64,000 nt of DNA from Streptomyces niger (GCF_000718305.1 NZ_JOFQ01000021.1:30458-94457), one strand, 5' to 3'. Shown: positions 33,898 to 46,327, counted from the stretch's first letter. Notes: generated from the letters alone by a model not told the origin. Numbers and translations are program-made.

Positions 33898-35526
33898 ATG
33901 AGATCGAGACCGCGCCTCGTCACCAGCGTCATAGCCACGGCGGTCGCCGCACTGACGGCCGCCGTTCTGCCCGCGACCGCCACCGCCGGCCCCGCCCCCG
34001 ACCGCGCCGACGCCGTGCGCAGCGCCGCCTCCGCGCTCGCCGAGCACGCCACCGAACTCGCCCTCACCGCGGGCCAGCGCACCTCCGTACGCGACGTCGT
34101 CATCGACCCCGACGGCAGCCGGCACGTCCGGTACGACCGTACCTTCGGCGGACTGCCCGTCCTCGGCGGCGACCTGGTCGTCCACCTCGCCCCCGACGGC
34201 AGCTACCGCGGCGCCTCCCGCGCCACCCGCAGCGACCTCGCCGTACCCACCGTCGAACCGGCGGTGACCGCCACGAAGGCCGCGGGGCTCGGCACCGCCG
34301 CGCTGCGCGCCGCCCACCCGGACACCACCCTGCGCAAGGTCGCCGCCAAGCCGCTGCTGGTCATCGACGCGTTGCACGGCGCGCCGCAGCTCGCCTGGCG
34401 GACCACCGCCGCCGGGCAGGACGCGAAGGGCAACCCCGAGGCGCACGTCGTGCTCACCAACGCCCGTACGGGCAAGCGGATCGACTCCTGGGACCGGCTG
34501 GAGAGCGTGACCGGGGACGGCAAGTCGCTGTACGGCGGGACCGTGCCGCTGGAGACCAGCAAGTCGGGCGAAACGTTCCAGCTGAAGGACGCCACCCGTG
34601 GCGGCACCTACACCGGGGACGCGCAGAACAAGACCGACTCCTGCATCCTCGGCATCTGCTGGGGCCGCGCCCCCGCGGTCCTCTTCACCGACGCCGACAA
34701 CCACTGGGGCAGCGGCACCACCGCCGACCGCTCCTCGGCCGCGGTCGACGCCCAGTACGGCACGGACACCACCTGGGACTACTACAAGAACGTGCACGGG
34801 CGGAACGGCATCGCCGGCGACGGCAAGGGCTCCTACAACCGCGTGCACTACGGGAACGGCTACAACAACGCCTTCTGGGACGACACCTGCTTCTGCATGA
34901 CCTACGGGGACGGCGACGGCAAGGTCTTCGGGCCGCTCGTCGCGCTGGACGTGGCCGGGCACGAGATGTCCCACGGCGTCACGTCCGCCACGGCGAACCT
35001 CACCTACAGCGGCGAGTCCGGCGGCCTGAACGAGGCGACGTCCGACATCTTCGGCACGCTCGTGGAGTTCTACGCGAAGAACGCGAGCGACCCCGGCGAC
35101 TACCTCATCGGCGAGAAGATCGTCCGGCCGGACTTCGGGCAGGCCGCGCTGCGCTACATGGACAAGCCGTCCAAGGACACCAAGTCACCGGACTGCTGGA
35201 ACTCGTCGGTGAAGAACCTGGACGTGCACTACTCGTCCGGGATCGCCAACCACTTCGCGTATCTGCTCGCCGAGGGCAGCGGGCAGAAGGTGATCGGCGG
35301 CGTCACCCACGACTCGCCGACGTGCAACGGCACGGCGGTGCAGGGCATCGGCAAGGACAAGCTCGGCAAGATCTGGTACCGGGCGCTGACGGTCTACATG
35401 ACCTCCGGCACGAACTACGCGGCGGCGCGCACCGCCACGCTGAACGCGGCGAAGGACCTGTACGGCGCGGACAGCGCCGAGCAGAAGGCGGTCGCCGCGG
35501 CCTGGTCGGCGGTCGCCGTCGGCTGA
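33898..35526 (+). CDS. Secreted M4 family (thermolysin-like) neutral metallopeptidase
   Basis: 542-aa preproenzyme with a signal peptide (SRPRLVTSVIATAVAALTAA, cleavage near residue 31). The FTP and PepSY-type propeptide covers about 35-215, and the M4 catalytic domain about 220-542. The zinc site is His355-Glu-Met-Ser-His359 with Glu379 in GGLNEATSD. The second catalytic His lies in DVHYSSGIANH. An extracellular protease for nutrient acquisition. The ATG at 33898 has GAGGAG upstream. It is monocistronic, closed by a perfect hairpin. Confidence 0.96.
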   Translation: MRSRPRLVTSVIATAVAALTAAVLPATATAGPAPDRADAVRSAASALAEHATELALTAGQRTSVRDVVIDPDGSRHVRYDRTFGGLPVLGGDLVVHLAPDGSYRGASRATRSDLAVPTVEPAVTATKAAGLGTAALRAAHPDTTLRKVAAKPLLVIDALHGAPQLAWRTTAAGQDAKGNPEAHVVLTNARTGKRIDSWDRLESVTGDGKSLYGGTVPLETSKSGETFQLKDATRGGTYTGDAQNKTDSCILGICWGRAPAVLFTDADNHWGSGTTADRSSAAVDAQYGTDTTWDYYKNVHGRNGIAGDGKGSYNRVHYGNGYNNAFWDDTCFCMTYGDGDGKVFGPLVALDVAGHEMSHGVTSATANLTYSGESGGLNEATSDIFGTLVEFYAKNASDPGDYLIGEKIVRPDFGQAALRYMDKPSKDTKSPDCWNSSVKNLDVHYSSGIANHFAYLLAEGSGQKVIGGVTHDSPTCNGTAVQGIGKDKLGKIWYRALTVYMTSGTNYAAARTATLNAAKDLYGADSAEQKAVAAAWSAVAVG

Positions 35527-35548
35527 CGCGCCGTCACCTGTGGACGGA

Positions 35549-35587
35549 CCGTACCGGCCGGGTGACCGCTCCACCCGGCCGGTACGG
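35549..35587 (+). terminator. Terminator after the M4 peptidase gene
   Basis: CCGTACCGGCCGGGTG, a 7-nt loop, then CACCCGGCCGGTACGG. This is a perfect 16-bp stem ending 9 bp before the next start codon. Confidence 0.88.
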
Positions 35588-35596
35588 TTGCCGACC

Positions 35597-36148
35597 ATGG
35601 CCGAAAGCACCCTGTGGACCTTGTCGATCGCCGCGGTCACCGGCGGCACCGCTGTGCTCGCCAGCTGGGTCACCAGCCGCGGCAGCACGCGGGCGGCCCG
35701 TATCCAGGCCGAGACCGCCGCCGACTCCCAGCGCCGTGAACGCCTCCGGGAGAGCCGCCGCACCGCCTATCTGGATCTGATCGAACAGACGCACCGGATG
35801 GGCGAGTTGTTGTGGGAGGTCTCGGACGTGCTGCGAGATCCGGACGCCGACGGGAGCACGGCGACTCTGCAGCAGCTCCGCGAGCGTCAGGTGGCGGAGT
35901 ACGCCAAGATCCGCCGCTGTGTGCGGGTCGTGGAGTTGGAGGGGCCGCTGCCCGCGGCCGCGGCGGCGCTCCGGGTGCAGAAGTCGACGGGCGACTTCCA
36001 CGCCGCGATCGAGCAGGCACTGGCGGCCGGCCCGGGCGGGGCGGACTGGACCACCGCCGAGGCGCGGTTCGACGCCGCGTACTCCCCCTTCTGGGCCGCG
36101 TTGGAAGCGTTCGTGGATGCCGCGCGCAACGCCCACCAGGGCACGTGA
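35597..36148 (+). CDS. Hypothetical membrane-anchored coiled-coil protein
   Basis: 183 aa, not recognised as a named family. One N-terminal transmembrane helix (TLWTLSIAAVTGGTAVLASW, residues 5-24) is followed by a charged helical region with coiled-coil character (ARIQAETAADSQRRERLRES, then TAYLDLIEQTHRMGELLWEV). Such small proteins are common in Streptomyces. No catalytic motif was seen. The ATG at 35597 lies directly behind the protease terminator; it has its own transcription unit. Coding is supported by length, helical pattern and codon bias. Confidence 0.7.
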   Translation: MAESTLWTLSIAAVTGGTAVLASWVTSRGSTRAARIQAETAADSQRRERLRESRRTAYLDLIEQTHRMGELLWEVSDVLRDPDADGSTATLQQLRERQVAEYAKIRRCVRVVELEGPLPAAAAALRVQKSTGDFHAAIEQALAAGPGGADWTTAEARFDAAYSPFWAALEAFVDAARNAHQGT

Positions 36149-36158
36149 ATTCGGGATA

Positions 36159-37178
36159 TCAGCGGCGGTGCACCTGGGAGGGCAGCTGGCCGTAGCGGGC
36201 CTGGTAGGCGCCGGCGAACCGGCCCAGGTGCGTGAAGCCCCAGCGGCCCGCGACCTCGGTGACCGAGACGGTCGGGCCGAGACGGACCAGGTCGCGGTGG
36301 GCGCACTCCAGCCGCAGCCGGCGCAGGTAGCCCATCGGCGTGCACTCCAGGTGCTGTTTGAAGCCGGCCTGCAGGGAGCGCGGGGCGACCTCGGCGATGC
36401 GGGCCAGTTGCCGCACGGTGAAGGGGTGCGCCGGATCGGCCTGCATGGCGTCGATGGCCCGCTTGACCGGGCGCGGGCACGTACGGGGTGCCGGGTCGGC
36501 CAGCTCGTCCCGGTACTGGTGCGGGGTGGCGTGCAGCACCGTGGTGAGCAGCGAGTCCGCGAGGCCGGCGGCCACCGGCGGGTGGTCCAGCAGGCCGGTG
36601 GGCGCTGCCAGTTCGCGGCCGATGACGCGGGCCAGTTCGGTCAGGGTGCGGCCGCGGCCGTGGTGCGGGTCGAGGCCGCCGGGGAAGTGCAGCGGCCGTA
36701 CCGGGTGTTCGAGGTACTCCTCCAGTGCGCTCTCCACGGCCTGCCGGTCGAAGCTGAGGGCCAGCACCTCGGCCTCGGCGTCCAGTTCGCCGGTGAGGGC
36801 ACCGGTGGGCTCGAAGACCGGGACCCGGCCGCCGGTGGCGGTGGCCCGGAACACTTCGCCTCTGTGCAGCTGCACCACCTGCCCGCTGCGCGGCACGTTG
36901 ATGTGGTACGCCACGCCCAGGCCCTCGCTCTTGCTGAGCACGTCGGCGCCGTAGGTGACGGTGGCGACGGTGACCGGGCCCAGGCGTACCGCGTTCGTGG
37001 CGAACGCGAATTCCGCGGGGTCGGCGAGCGGGTTCAGCACCACCGGGTAGGAGAGCGTCTCGGCGATCCAGGCGCGGGCCCGCTCGATGTCACCGGTGCG
37101 GAATGCCGCCGGGCCGGGCGCGGGGCCGTGCCCCGCCGCCGTGGTCCGGGCCGCCGTGCGACCGCGCTCCCCCGTCAT
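36159..37178 (-). CDS. AraC family transcriptional regulator
   Basis: 339-aa regulator with an N-terminal AraC-binding-like domain (about 30-200: VTYGADVLSKSEGLGVAYHI, PRSGQVVQLHRGEVFRAT). Two C-terminal helix-turn-helix motifs (about 240-335) include FTVRQLARIAEVAPRSLQAG and VSVTEVAGRWGFTHLGRFAG. It is divergent from a GAF-ANTAR gene, with a dyad between them. It lies near a glycine betaine demethylation operon. AraC proteins with this N-terminal domain often control catabolic oxygenase genes, but the target is unproven. Confidence 0.92.
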   Translation of the reverse strand: MTGERGRTAARTTAAGHGPAPGPAAFRTGDIERARAWIAETLSYPVVLNPLADPAEFAFATNAVRLGPVTVATVTYGADVLSKSEGLGVAYHINVPRSGQVVQLHRGEVFRATATGGRVPVFEPTGALTGELDAEAEVLALSFDRQAVESALEEYLEHPVRPLHFPGGLDPHHGRGRTLTELARVIGRELAAPTGLLDHPPVAAGLADSLLTTVLHATPHQYRDELADPAPRTCPRPVKRAIDAMQADPAHPFTVRQLARIAEVAPRSLQAGFKQHLECTPMGYLRRLRLECAHRDLVRLGPTVSVTEVAGRWGFTHLGRFAGAYQARYGQLPSQVHRR

Positions 37179-37233
37179 CGCCGCCCCCGTCCTTCCGGTC
37201 GTCCGCGCGCAGTGACCAGCCGACTGCGCTTGG

Positions 37234-37259
37234 TGTCCATATGCTACGCAAAATGGATA
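37234..37259. promoter_or_regulatory. Dyad between AraC and GAF-ANTAR genes
   Basis: TGTCCAT and ATGGATA are an inverted repeat with one mismatch and a 12-bp AT-rich spacer. The position is suitable for control of both divergent genes. Confidence 0.4.
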
Positions 37260-37292
37260 TCGGCAGGTCCGTCACGGGCATTGACTGTCCGA

Positions 37293-38129
37293 ATGGAGGC
37301 ATTTCCCGCGCCGCGCGTGCCTTCGGACGCGGCACACCCGGCCGCCCCGCGCCGGTCGCCCGCCGCTCTCGCCCCGCTCGAGCGCGAACGGCTGCTGACC
37401 CGTGCGCTGCTGGATCTCGCCTCGTCCGCCGACCGGGAGCCGGCTCGCCATGCCGCGTGCCTGATCGAGTACCTCGGGATGCTGGGCGGCCGGTCCGCGC
37501 CGGAGGCGGTGGCCGTGATCGACGGACGGCCGTCCGTCACCGCCGCCTCGGGCCGCCGGGCCGAGGCGCTGCGGCAGGTGGAGGAGCAGCTGCGGGAGGG
37601 GCCGCTGCGGGACTGCCTGGCCGGCGCCGTGGCCGACGGGACACCCCTGACCGAGGCCGCCGAGGCCGCCGAGGCCGGGGCCGCCCGGTGGCCGCGGTTC
37701 GCGGCACGGGCGCGGGAGTTGGGCGTCCGCCGGGTCACGGCGCTGCCGCTGACGGCGGCCGGCCCCGAGGACGGGCCGGCCGGGTCCGGTACGGGGGCCG
37801 CGCTGGGCGCGCTGGTGCTGTACCACGACGCGGCCGACCCGCAGCCGCCGGAGTGTGCGGTACCGGCGCGGGCGCTGGCCGAGGCCGCCGCGCTGCACCT
37901 GCGGCACCGGCGGGCCCGGAGCCAGGTGCGGCAGCTGGAGCACGCGCTGCGCAGCCGGATCGTCATCGAGCAGGCCAAGGGCGTGCTCTCGGAGCGGTTC
38001 GGCGTCCCGACGGACGGGGCGTTCGTGGAGCTGCGCCGGTACGCCCGTTCGCATCAGCGCAGCCTCCACGACCTGGCGCGTTCCGTGGTCGACGGGACGG
38101 CGCCCGACCCGTTCCGCAAGGACGCCTGA
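37293..38129 (+). CDS. GAF and ANTAR domain protein
   Basis: 278-aa regulator with an N-terminal GAF sensor domain (about 30-205) and a C-terminal ANTAR RNA-binding domain (about 215-270: LEHALRSRIVIEQAKGVLSE then GAFVELRRYARSHQRSLHDL). ANTAR proteins act as transcription antiterminators by binding paired RNA hexaloops. No obvious target hairpin was recognised nearby. The start is ATG at 37293 but lacks a clear ribosome-binding site; TTG at 37281 is possible. The 3' end abuts the broken aldehyde dehydrogenase gene on the other strand. Confidence 0.88.
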   Translation: MEAFPAPRVPSDAAHPAAPRRSPAALAPLERERLLTRALLDLASSADREPARHAACLIEYLGMLGGRSAPEAVAVIDGRPSVTAASGRRAEALRQVEEQLREGPLRDCLAGAVADGTPLTEAAEAAEAGAARWPRFAARARELGVRRVTALPLTAAGPEDGPAGSGTGAALGALVLYHDAADPQPPECAVPARALAEAAALHLRHRRARSQVRQLEHALRSRIVIEQAKGVLSERFGVPTDGAFVELRRYARSHQRSLHDLARSVVDGTAPDPFRKDA

Positions 38130-38165
38130 GAAGCCGGCGGGTCAGCGGTGGGCGTGTGGCCAGGC

Positions 38166-38850
38166 CGCCGGTGAAGGAGACCAGGTCCACGTCCGGGTGG
38201 TCGGTGAGCGGGGCGCCCGCCTCCGGGCCCGGGCCGAGGACGAGGTTGGCCACGCCGTCGGGCAGCCCGGACTCGGCGAGCAGCCGCATCAGGTGGATCG
38301 CGGTGTGCGGGGTCAGCTCGCTGGGCTTCAGTACGAAGGTGTTGCCGGCGGCCAGGGCCGGGGCGACCTTCCAGGCGGTCTGCAGCAGCGGGTAGTTCCA
38401 CGGGGTGATCAGCGCGCAGACGCCCACCGGTTCATGCACGACGCGGCTCTCGACGGTGGTGCTGCCCGCGTCGACGTCCCGGCCGCCGTCCCCCTCCTCG
38501 ATGACCAGCTCGCCGAAGTAGCGGAAGCAGGCCGCGACGTCGTCGATGTCGAGCTCGCTCTCCACCAGGCGTTTGCCGGTGTCCAGCGATTCTGCGCGGG
38601 CCAGGGCCGCCTTGTCGCGCTCCAGGAGCGAGGCGACCCGCAGCAGTTCGGCACCGCGTCGGGCCGCGGTGGTGTGCGGCCAGGGGCCGGTGTCGAAGGC
38701 GCGCCGGGCGGCGGCGACGGCCGCCCGGGCGTCCTCGGCGCCGCCCTCGTCGACCACCGCGACGAGGGACCCGTCGGCGGGGCAGCGGATCTCACGGGTG
38801 GCCCCGCCGGCCGCCGCCTGCCACCGCCCGCCGAGGAACAGCTCAGGCAC
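38166..38850 (-). pseudogene. Truncated betaine aldehyde dehydrogenase
   Basis: The N-terminal half of an NAD-dependent aldehyde dehydrogenase of the betaine aldehyde type: PELFLGGRWQAA, SLDTGKRLVES, PVGVCALITPWNYPLLQ, LAAGNTFVLKPSELTP. Homology stops at VDLVSFTGG, about residue 228 of a normal length near 490. The reading frame then runs into sequence antisense to the GAF-ANTAR gene. The catalytic Glu and Cys regions (LELGGK, GQxC) are absent, so it cannot be active. It is last in the Rieske/flavoprotein operon, overlapping the Rieske gene by 8 nt. The missing half was probably removed when the ANTAR/AraC segment was joined here. Confidence 0.88.
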
Positions 38851-39982
38851 CCTTGCCCGCCAGCTGCTCGGTGACCCACCGGTGGAAGGCGCCGATGTGG
38901 TGCTCGCTGGGCACCAGCACGCCGCCGTCCCGGTACGCGCGCGAATCCATCGCCGGCTGGGTCCGCTCGCACGCCTCGAAGTCCTGCTGGTTGACGCGGT
39001 GGAACAGCTCGACGGAGGTGGAGACGTCGGCGCCGGACTCGACGACCTCGGGGAGGTAGAGCCAGTCGCACTCGACGACGGTGCGGTCGGCCGCCATCGG
39101 GAACATCCGGTGGACGATCACGTGGTCGGGGACGAGGTTGACGAAGACCTGCGGCCGGACGGTGATCGCGTAGTACCGGCGGTCCTGGTCCTCGGCGATC
39201 TCCGGGAGCCGGCCGAAGCCGCCCTTGCCGTCGACCGTGAAGCCCTCGGCCTCCGGCGCGAACTCCGCCCCGTGCCCGACGTAGTACTGCGCGGCGAACC
39301 CGTCAGCGAACTCCGGGAGCACATCGGTGAGTTCGGGGTGGATGGTGGCGCAGTGGTAGCACTCCATGAAGTTCTCGATGATGAGCTTCCAGTTGGCCGC
39401 CACGTCGTAGGTGATGCGCTTGCCCAGGGCCAGGCCCTCGGTGCGGTACCGCTCGATGTGGGCGGCGTCGCCGAGCCGCTCGACGGCCGCGCCGATCACC
39501 GTGTCTTCAAAGGACGGCGGCTCGTCGGCCAGGCAGACCCAGGCGTAGCCGAGCCATTCCCGCAGCGGGACGGTGACCAGGCCGCGTTCGGTGCGGTCGA
39601 TGTCCGGCATCGACGTCAGGTTGGGCGCGGCGATGAGCTTGCCGTCGAAGTCGTAGGTCCAGGCGTGGTACGGGCACTGGAGGTTGCGGCGGTTCTCGCC
39701 GGACTCCTCGGTGCACAGGCGGGCGCCGCGGTGCCGGCAGATGTTCAGGAAGGCGCGCAGTTCGCCCTTGCGGTTGCGGGTGATCAGGACGCTCTCCCGG
39801 CCGACCTGCACGGTGCGGAAGGCGCCGGGCTTGTCCAGGTCGGCGCTGCGCACCGCGCAGAACCACAGGCGCTCGAAGATCTTCTCCTGCTCCTGCCGGA
39901 AGGTCTCGGGGTCGGTGTAGGAGGTACCGGGCAGGGTGGTGATCAGTGAGGATGTGGGCGCGAGTTCGGGCGTGGTCGTCAT
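38843..39982 (-). CDS. Rieske-type aromatic-ring-hydroxylating-like oxygenase, candidate glycine betaine monooxygenase
   Basis: 379-aa oxygenase. The Rieske [2Fe-2S] ligands are Cys82, His84, Cys103 and His106 (CRHRG and CPYHAW). The mononuclear iron site is in ENFMECYHCATIHPEL (His210, His215). This subfamily (GbcA, carnitine and stachydrine oxygenases) demethylates quaternary amines. With the dimethylglycine dehydrogenase-like gene upstream, formaldehyde dehydrogenase and a broken betaine aldehyde dehydrogenase, glycine betaine to dimethylglycine is the likely reaction. Electrons probably come from the Rieske ferredoxin and reductase at 44788-46271. Third cistron of a four-gene operon. Confidence 0.92.
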   Translation of the reverse strand: MTTTPELAPTSSLITTLPGTSYTDPETFRQEQEKIFERLWFCAVRSADLDKPGAFRTVQVGRESVLITRNRKGELRAFLNICRHRGARLCTEESGENRRNLQCPYHAWTYDFDGKLIAAPNLTSMPDIDRTERGLVTVPLREWLGYAWVCLADEPPSFEDTVIGAAVERLGDAAHIERYRTEGLALGKRITYDVAANWKLIIENFMECYHCATIHPELTDVLPEFADGFAAQYYVGHGAEFAPEAEGFTVDGKGGFGRLPEIAEDQDRRYYAITVRPQVFVNLVPDHVIVHRMFPMAADRTVVECDWLYLPEVVESGADVSTSVELFHRVNQQDFEACERTQPAMDSRAYRDGGVLVPSEHHIGAFHRWVTEQLAGKGA

Positions 39983-40022
39983 GTGTCAGGTCTCCTCAAG
40001 CGGGCGGGCGCGGGGTGGTTCC

Positions 40023-43618
<3,596 letters not shown>

Positions 43619-43633
43619 GCCCCTACCCCTCAG

Positions 43634-43660
43634 TGTTGCGCACTGCACGACTCGTTGCGC
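43634..43660. promoter_or_regulatory. IclR-type operator candidate upstream of mscR
   Basis: TGTTGCGCA (43634-43642) and GTTGCGC (43654-43660). The TGCGC cores are 19 bp apart. The same pair with the same 19-bp step occurs at 44718-44744 before the ferredoxin operon. Confidence 0.55.
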
Positions 43661-43754
43661 GATGGGAGACATACTGGGAACGCCGTCTCGGCGGCGTCAA
43701 GGGGTGCGCGTTAACCGTTGGTAAAAGCGCCGGCACTGTCGGCACGCATGCGAA

Positions 43755-43778
43755 CGGGGCCGGTGCACACCGGCCCCG
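43755..43778 (-). terminator. Terminator after the IclR gene
   Basis: CGGGGCCGGTG, CA, CACCGGCCCCG is a near-perfect dyad with 11-bp arms, 42 bp after the IclR stop codon and before the mscR promoter. Confidence 0.65.
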
Positions 43779-43819
43779 CATCGCCCCTGCGTATGATCGA
43801 TCCGCCTACCCGGCGGGCC

Positions 43820-44635
43820 TCAAGTCCCGTACCCCATACGGCGGGAGAGTTCCTGCGCCGCCTCGACCGTGCGCTTGGCGACCTCCGGGATGCGCTCGGG
43901 CTCCAGCCGGTACGCCGGCGCCGAGACGCTGATCGCGCCGATCACCTGGCCGTCGTGCGCGCGCACCGGCGCGGCGACCGCGTGCAGCCCGAGCTCCAGC
44001 TCCTCGATCGCCACCGCGAAGCCGTTGCGCACCACCTCGGCCAGCTGCGCGCGCAGCTCGGCGACCGAGGTGATCGTCCGCTCGGTCAGCCGCGGCAGCT
44101 TGCGGGCCAGCGCCGCGTCCCGCACCGGGCCCGGCTGGAAGGCCAGCAGCGCCTTGCCGCTGGAGGTGGCGTGCAGCGGGGTGCGGCGGCCGAGCCAGTT
44201 CTGCGCGGTGACCGAGGCCGGGCCGCGGGCCTGCATGATGTTGACCGCGGCGCCGTTGTCCAGCACCGCGATGTTGGCCGTCTCGCCCAGCTCCTCGGCG
44301 AGCTGCCGGCACATCGGCGCGCCCTCCTGGGAGATGTCCAGGCGCACCGCGGCGGCGCCGGCCAGCCGCAGCACCCCGGCGCCGAGGTAGTACTTACCGC
44401 GCTCCTGCTCCTGGGCGACCAGGCCGCGGTTCTCCAACACGCCGAGCAGCCGGAAGGCCGTCGACTTGTGCACGCCCAGTTCGTCGGCGACCTCGGTCAC
44501 GCCCGCCTCGCCGTGCCGGGCGAGGATTTCCAGCACGGTCACGGCGCGGTCCACCGACTGCACCGAACTCCCCGCTCCGCGGGTCGATTTCTCCGCCGAC
44601 CTGCCCTCCGACGTGCTCTTCGTCCTGTCCGTCAT
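43820..44635 (-). CDS. IclR family regulator of the betaine demethylation genes
   Basis: 271-aa regulator with an N-terminal winged helix (residues 27-90: VDRAVTVLEILARHGEAGVT, GVHKSTAFRLLGVLENRGLV) and a C-terminal IclR ligand domain (about 100-260: SSGKALLAFQPG, VAAPVRAHDGQVIGAISVSAP). It is divergent from the Rieske ferredoxin/reductase pair and upstream of the mscR operon, whose promoters share spaced TGCGC elements. The ligand may be glycine betaine or a demethylation product; this is inferred. Confidence 0.92.
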   Translation of the reverse strand: MTDRTKSTSEGRSAEKSTRGAGSSVQSVDRAVTVLEILARHGEAGVTEVADELGVHKSTAFRLLGVLENRGLVAQEQERGKYYLGAGVLRLAGAAAVRLDISQEGAPMCRQLAEELGETANIAVLDNGAAVNIMQARGPASVTAQNWLGRRTPLHATSSGKALLAFQPGPVRDAALARKLPRLTERTITSVAELRAQLAEVVRNGFAVAIEELELGLHAVAAPVRAHDGQVIGAISVSAPAYRLEPERIPEVAKRTVEAAQELSRRMGYGT

Positions 44636-44717
44636 CCGATCTCACCACCTGGCGCGACCCGATGCGGGTCGGCATCTGAAGGGAGGCGCTTGACGCGCGG
44701 GCTCCCGGCTTGGATTC

Positions 44718-44744
44718 TGTTGCGCAGAGCGCTTCGCCGTGCGC
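44718..44744. promoter_or_regulatory. IclR-type operator candidate upstream of the ferredoxin operon
   Basis: TGTTGCGCA (44718-44726) and a second TGCGC core starting at 44740, 19 bp from the first, mirror the mscR upstream site. Located between the divergent IclR and Rieske ferredoxin genes. Confidence 0.55.
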
Positions 44745-44787
44745 ATCGCGGAACTCAACTATACCGAACAGTAATGAGGGGTGCCCC

Positions 44788-45108
44788 GTGATTCCCGTCT
44801 GCCACCTCACCGACCTGCCCGCAGGCGAGTCCGTCCGCATCGACACCGCACCTCCGATCGCCGTCTTCAACGCCGACGGCGAGATCTACGCCATCGACGA
44901 CACCTGCACCCACCAGGACGCCTCGCTCGCCGACGGCTGGCTGGAAGGCTGCCTGGTCGAATGCCCCCTGCACGCCGCGTCCTTCGACCTGCGCACCGGC
45001 ATGCCGACCTGCCTGCCCGCCCGCCGGGCCGTCCGCACCCACCCTGTCACCGTGGAGGACGGCATGATCTACGTCCACCACGCCGCCGAGGAAGGCACCG
45101 CCGCATGA
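44788..45108 (+). CDS. Rieske [2Fe-2S] ferredoxin
   Basis: 106-aa soluble ferredoxin. The cluster ligands are Cys40 and His42 (DDTCTHQDASLADGWLEGC) and Cys59 and His62 (ECPLHAASFD). Electron carrier for a Rieske oxygenase, most likely the one at 38843-39982. The start is GTG at 44788 behind GAGGGG. Its TGA overlaps the ATG of the reductase gene by 4 nt, so the two are coupled. Confidence 0.94.
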   Translation: MIPVCHLTDLPAGESVRIDTAPPIAVFNADGEIYAIDDTCTHQDASLADGWLEGCLVECPLHAASFDLRTGMPTCLPARRAVRTHPVTVEDGMIYVHHAAEEGTAA

Positions 45109-46271
45109 GGACGGTCACCGTCGTCGGAGCATCGCTGGCCGGACTGTACGCCGCGCGAGCGCTGCGCTCCCAGGGTTTCGAAGGCCGGCTCGTGATCGTC
45201 GGCGACGAACGCCACCGCCCGTACGACCGGCCGCCGCTGTCCAAGGACTTCCTCAAGGGCGAGACCGGCCAGGACCACCTGGCGCTGGCGGACGCGGAGG
45301 AGATCGCCGAGCTGGACGCGGAGTGGGTGCTCGGCACCCGCGCCACCGGACTGGCGGACGAGGGCCGGTCGGTGCTCCTGGCGGGCGGCCGGTCCCTGGA
45401 CACCGACGGGGTGGTCATCGCCACCGGCGCCACACCCCGCCGGCTGCCGGGGCCCGAGCTGTCCGGGGTGCACACGCTGCGCACCCTCGACGACGCCCAG
45501 GCGCTCCGCGCCGACCTGGCCGGCGGGCCGGTGCGGGTCGTGGTCATCGGCGGCGGCTTCATCGGGGCCGAGGTCGCCTCCTCCTGCGCCGCACTCGGCC
45601 ACGACGTCACGATCGTGGAGGCCGCACCGCTCCCGCTGCTGCCGCAGCTCGGCGAGGAGATGGCCGAGATCTGCGCGACGCTGCACGGCGACCACGGGGT
45701 CACGCTGACCACCGGTACGGGCGTCGCCACCCTGCACGGCGGGCCGGCCGGCCGGGTCACCGGCGTCGAGCTGGCCGACGGGCGGCTGCTGCCCGCCGAC
45801 ACCGTCGTGGTCGGCATCGGCGTCCGCCCGAACACCGACTGGCTCGCCGACTCCGGACTCGCCCTGGCCGACGGGGTCGTCACCGACGCCGGATGCGTGA
45901 CCGCACTCCCCCACGTCGTCGCGGTCGGCGACGTCGCCCGGGTCGACGGCTCCCGTACCGAGCACTGGACCAGCGCCACCGAACAGGCCGCCGTCGCCGC
46001 CCACAACCTGCTCGCGGGCGCCACGCTCAAGGCGCACCGCCCGGTGCCGTACTTCTGGTCCGACCAGTACGGCGTCCGCATCCAGTTCGCCGGCCGGCGG
46101 CTGCCCACCGACACCGTGCGGATCCTGGAGGGCTCCCCCGACGACCGCACCTTCCTGGCCGCATACGAGCGCGCGGGGCGCACCACCGCCGTACTCGCCC
46201 TGAACCGCCCCCGCCCCTTCATGAAGCAACGCCGCGAACTGATGCGCGCGACCCAACCGGTCGCGAGCTGA
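45105..46271 (+). CDS. FAD-dependent ferredoxin reductase
   Basis: 388-aa reductase of the oxygenase-coupled NADH:ferredoxin reductase family. The FAD motif VVGASLAGLYAARALRSQGF is at residues 6-25, followed by RPYDRPPLSKDFLKGE. The NAD motif VVVIGGGFIGAEVASSCAAL is at about residue 145. HVVAVGDVARV and FWSDQYGVRIQFAG are C-terminal FAD contacts. It passes electrons from NAD(P)H to the adjacent Rieske ferredoxin. Second gene of a two-gene operon ended by a hairpin. Confidence 0.94.
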   Translation: MRTVTVVGASLAGLYAARALRSQGFEGRLVIVGDERHRPYDRPPLSKDFLKGETGQDHLALADAEEIAELDAEWVLGTRATGLADEGRSVLLAGGRSLDTDGVVIATGATPRRLPGPELSGVHTLRTLDDAQALRADLAGGPVRVVVIGGGFIGAEVASSCAALGHDVTIVEAAPLPLLPQLGEEMAEICATLHGDHGVTLTTGTGVATLHGGPAGRVTGVELADGRLLPADTVVVGIGVRPNTDWLADSGLALADGVVTDAGCVTALPHVVAVGDVARVDGSRTEHWTSATEQAAVAAHNLLAGATLKAHRPVPYFWSDQYGVRIQFAGRRLPTDTVRILEGSPDDRTFLAAYERAGRTTAVLALNRPRPFMKQRRELMRATQPVAS

Positions 46272-46298
46272 CCTCCCCGGCACCGGCACCCCTCACCC

Positions 46299-46327
46299 GG
46301 CACCTCCTTCGGCAGGAAGGGGGTGCC
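46299..46327 (+). terminator. Terminator after the ferredoxin reductase gene
   Basis: GGCACCTCCTTC, loop GGCAG, GAAGGGGGTGCC. The stem is 12 bp with one G-U pair, 28 bp after the stop codon. Confidence 0.7.

Noticed and set aside
37963..38165. Read-through C-terminus of the truncated aldehyde dehydrogenase
   Set aside because: This stretch is Arg/Pro-rich and antisense to the GAF-ANTAR gene; it is not aldehyde dehydrogenase sequence, so the gene was annotated as a pseudogene ending near 38166.
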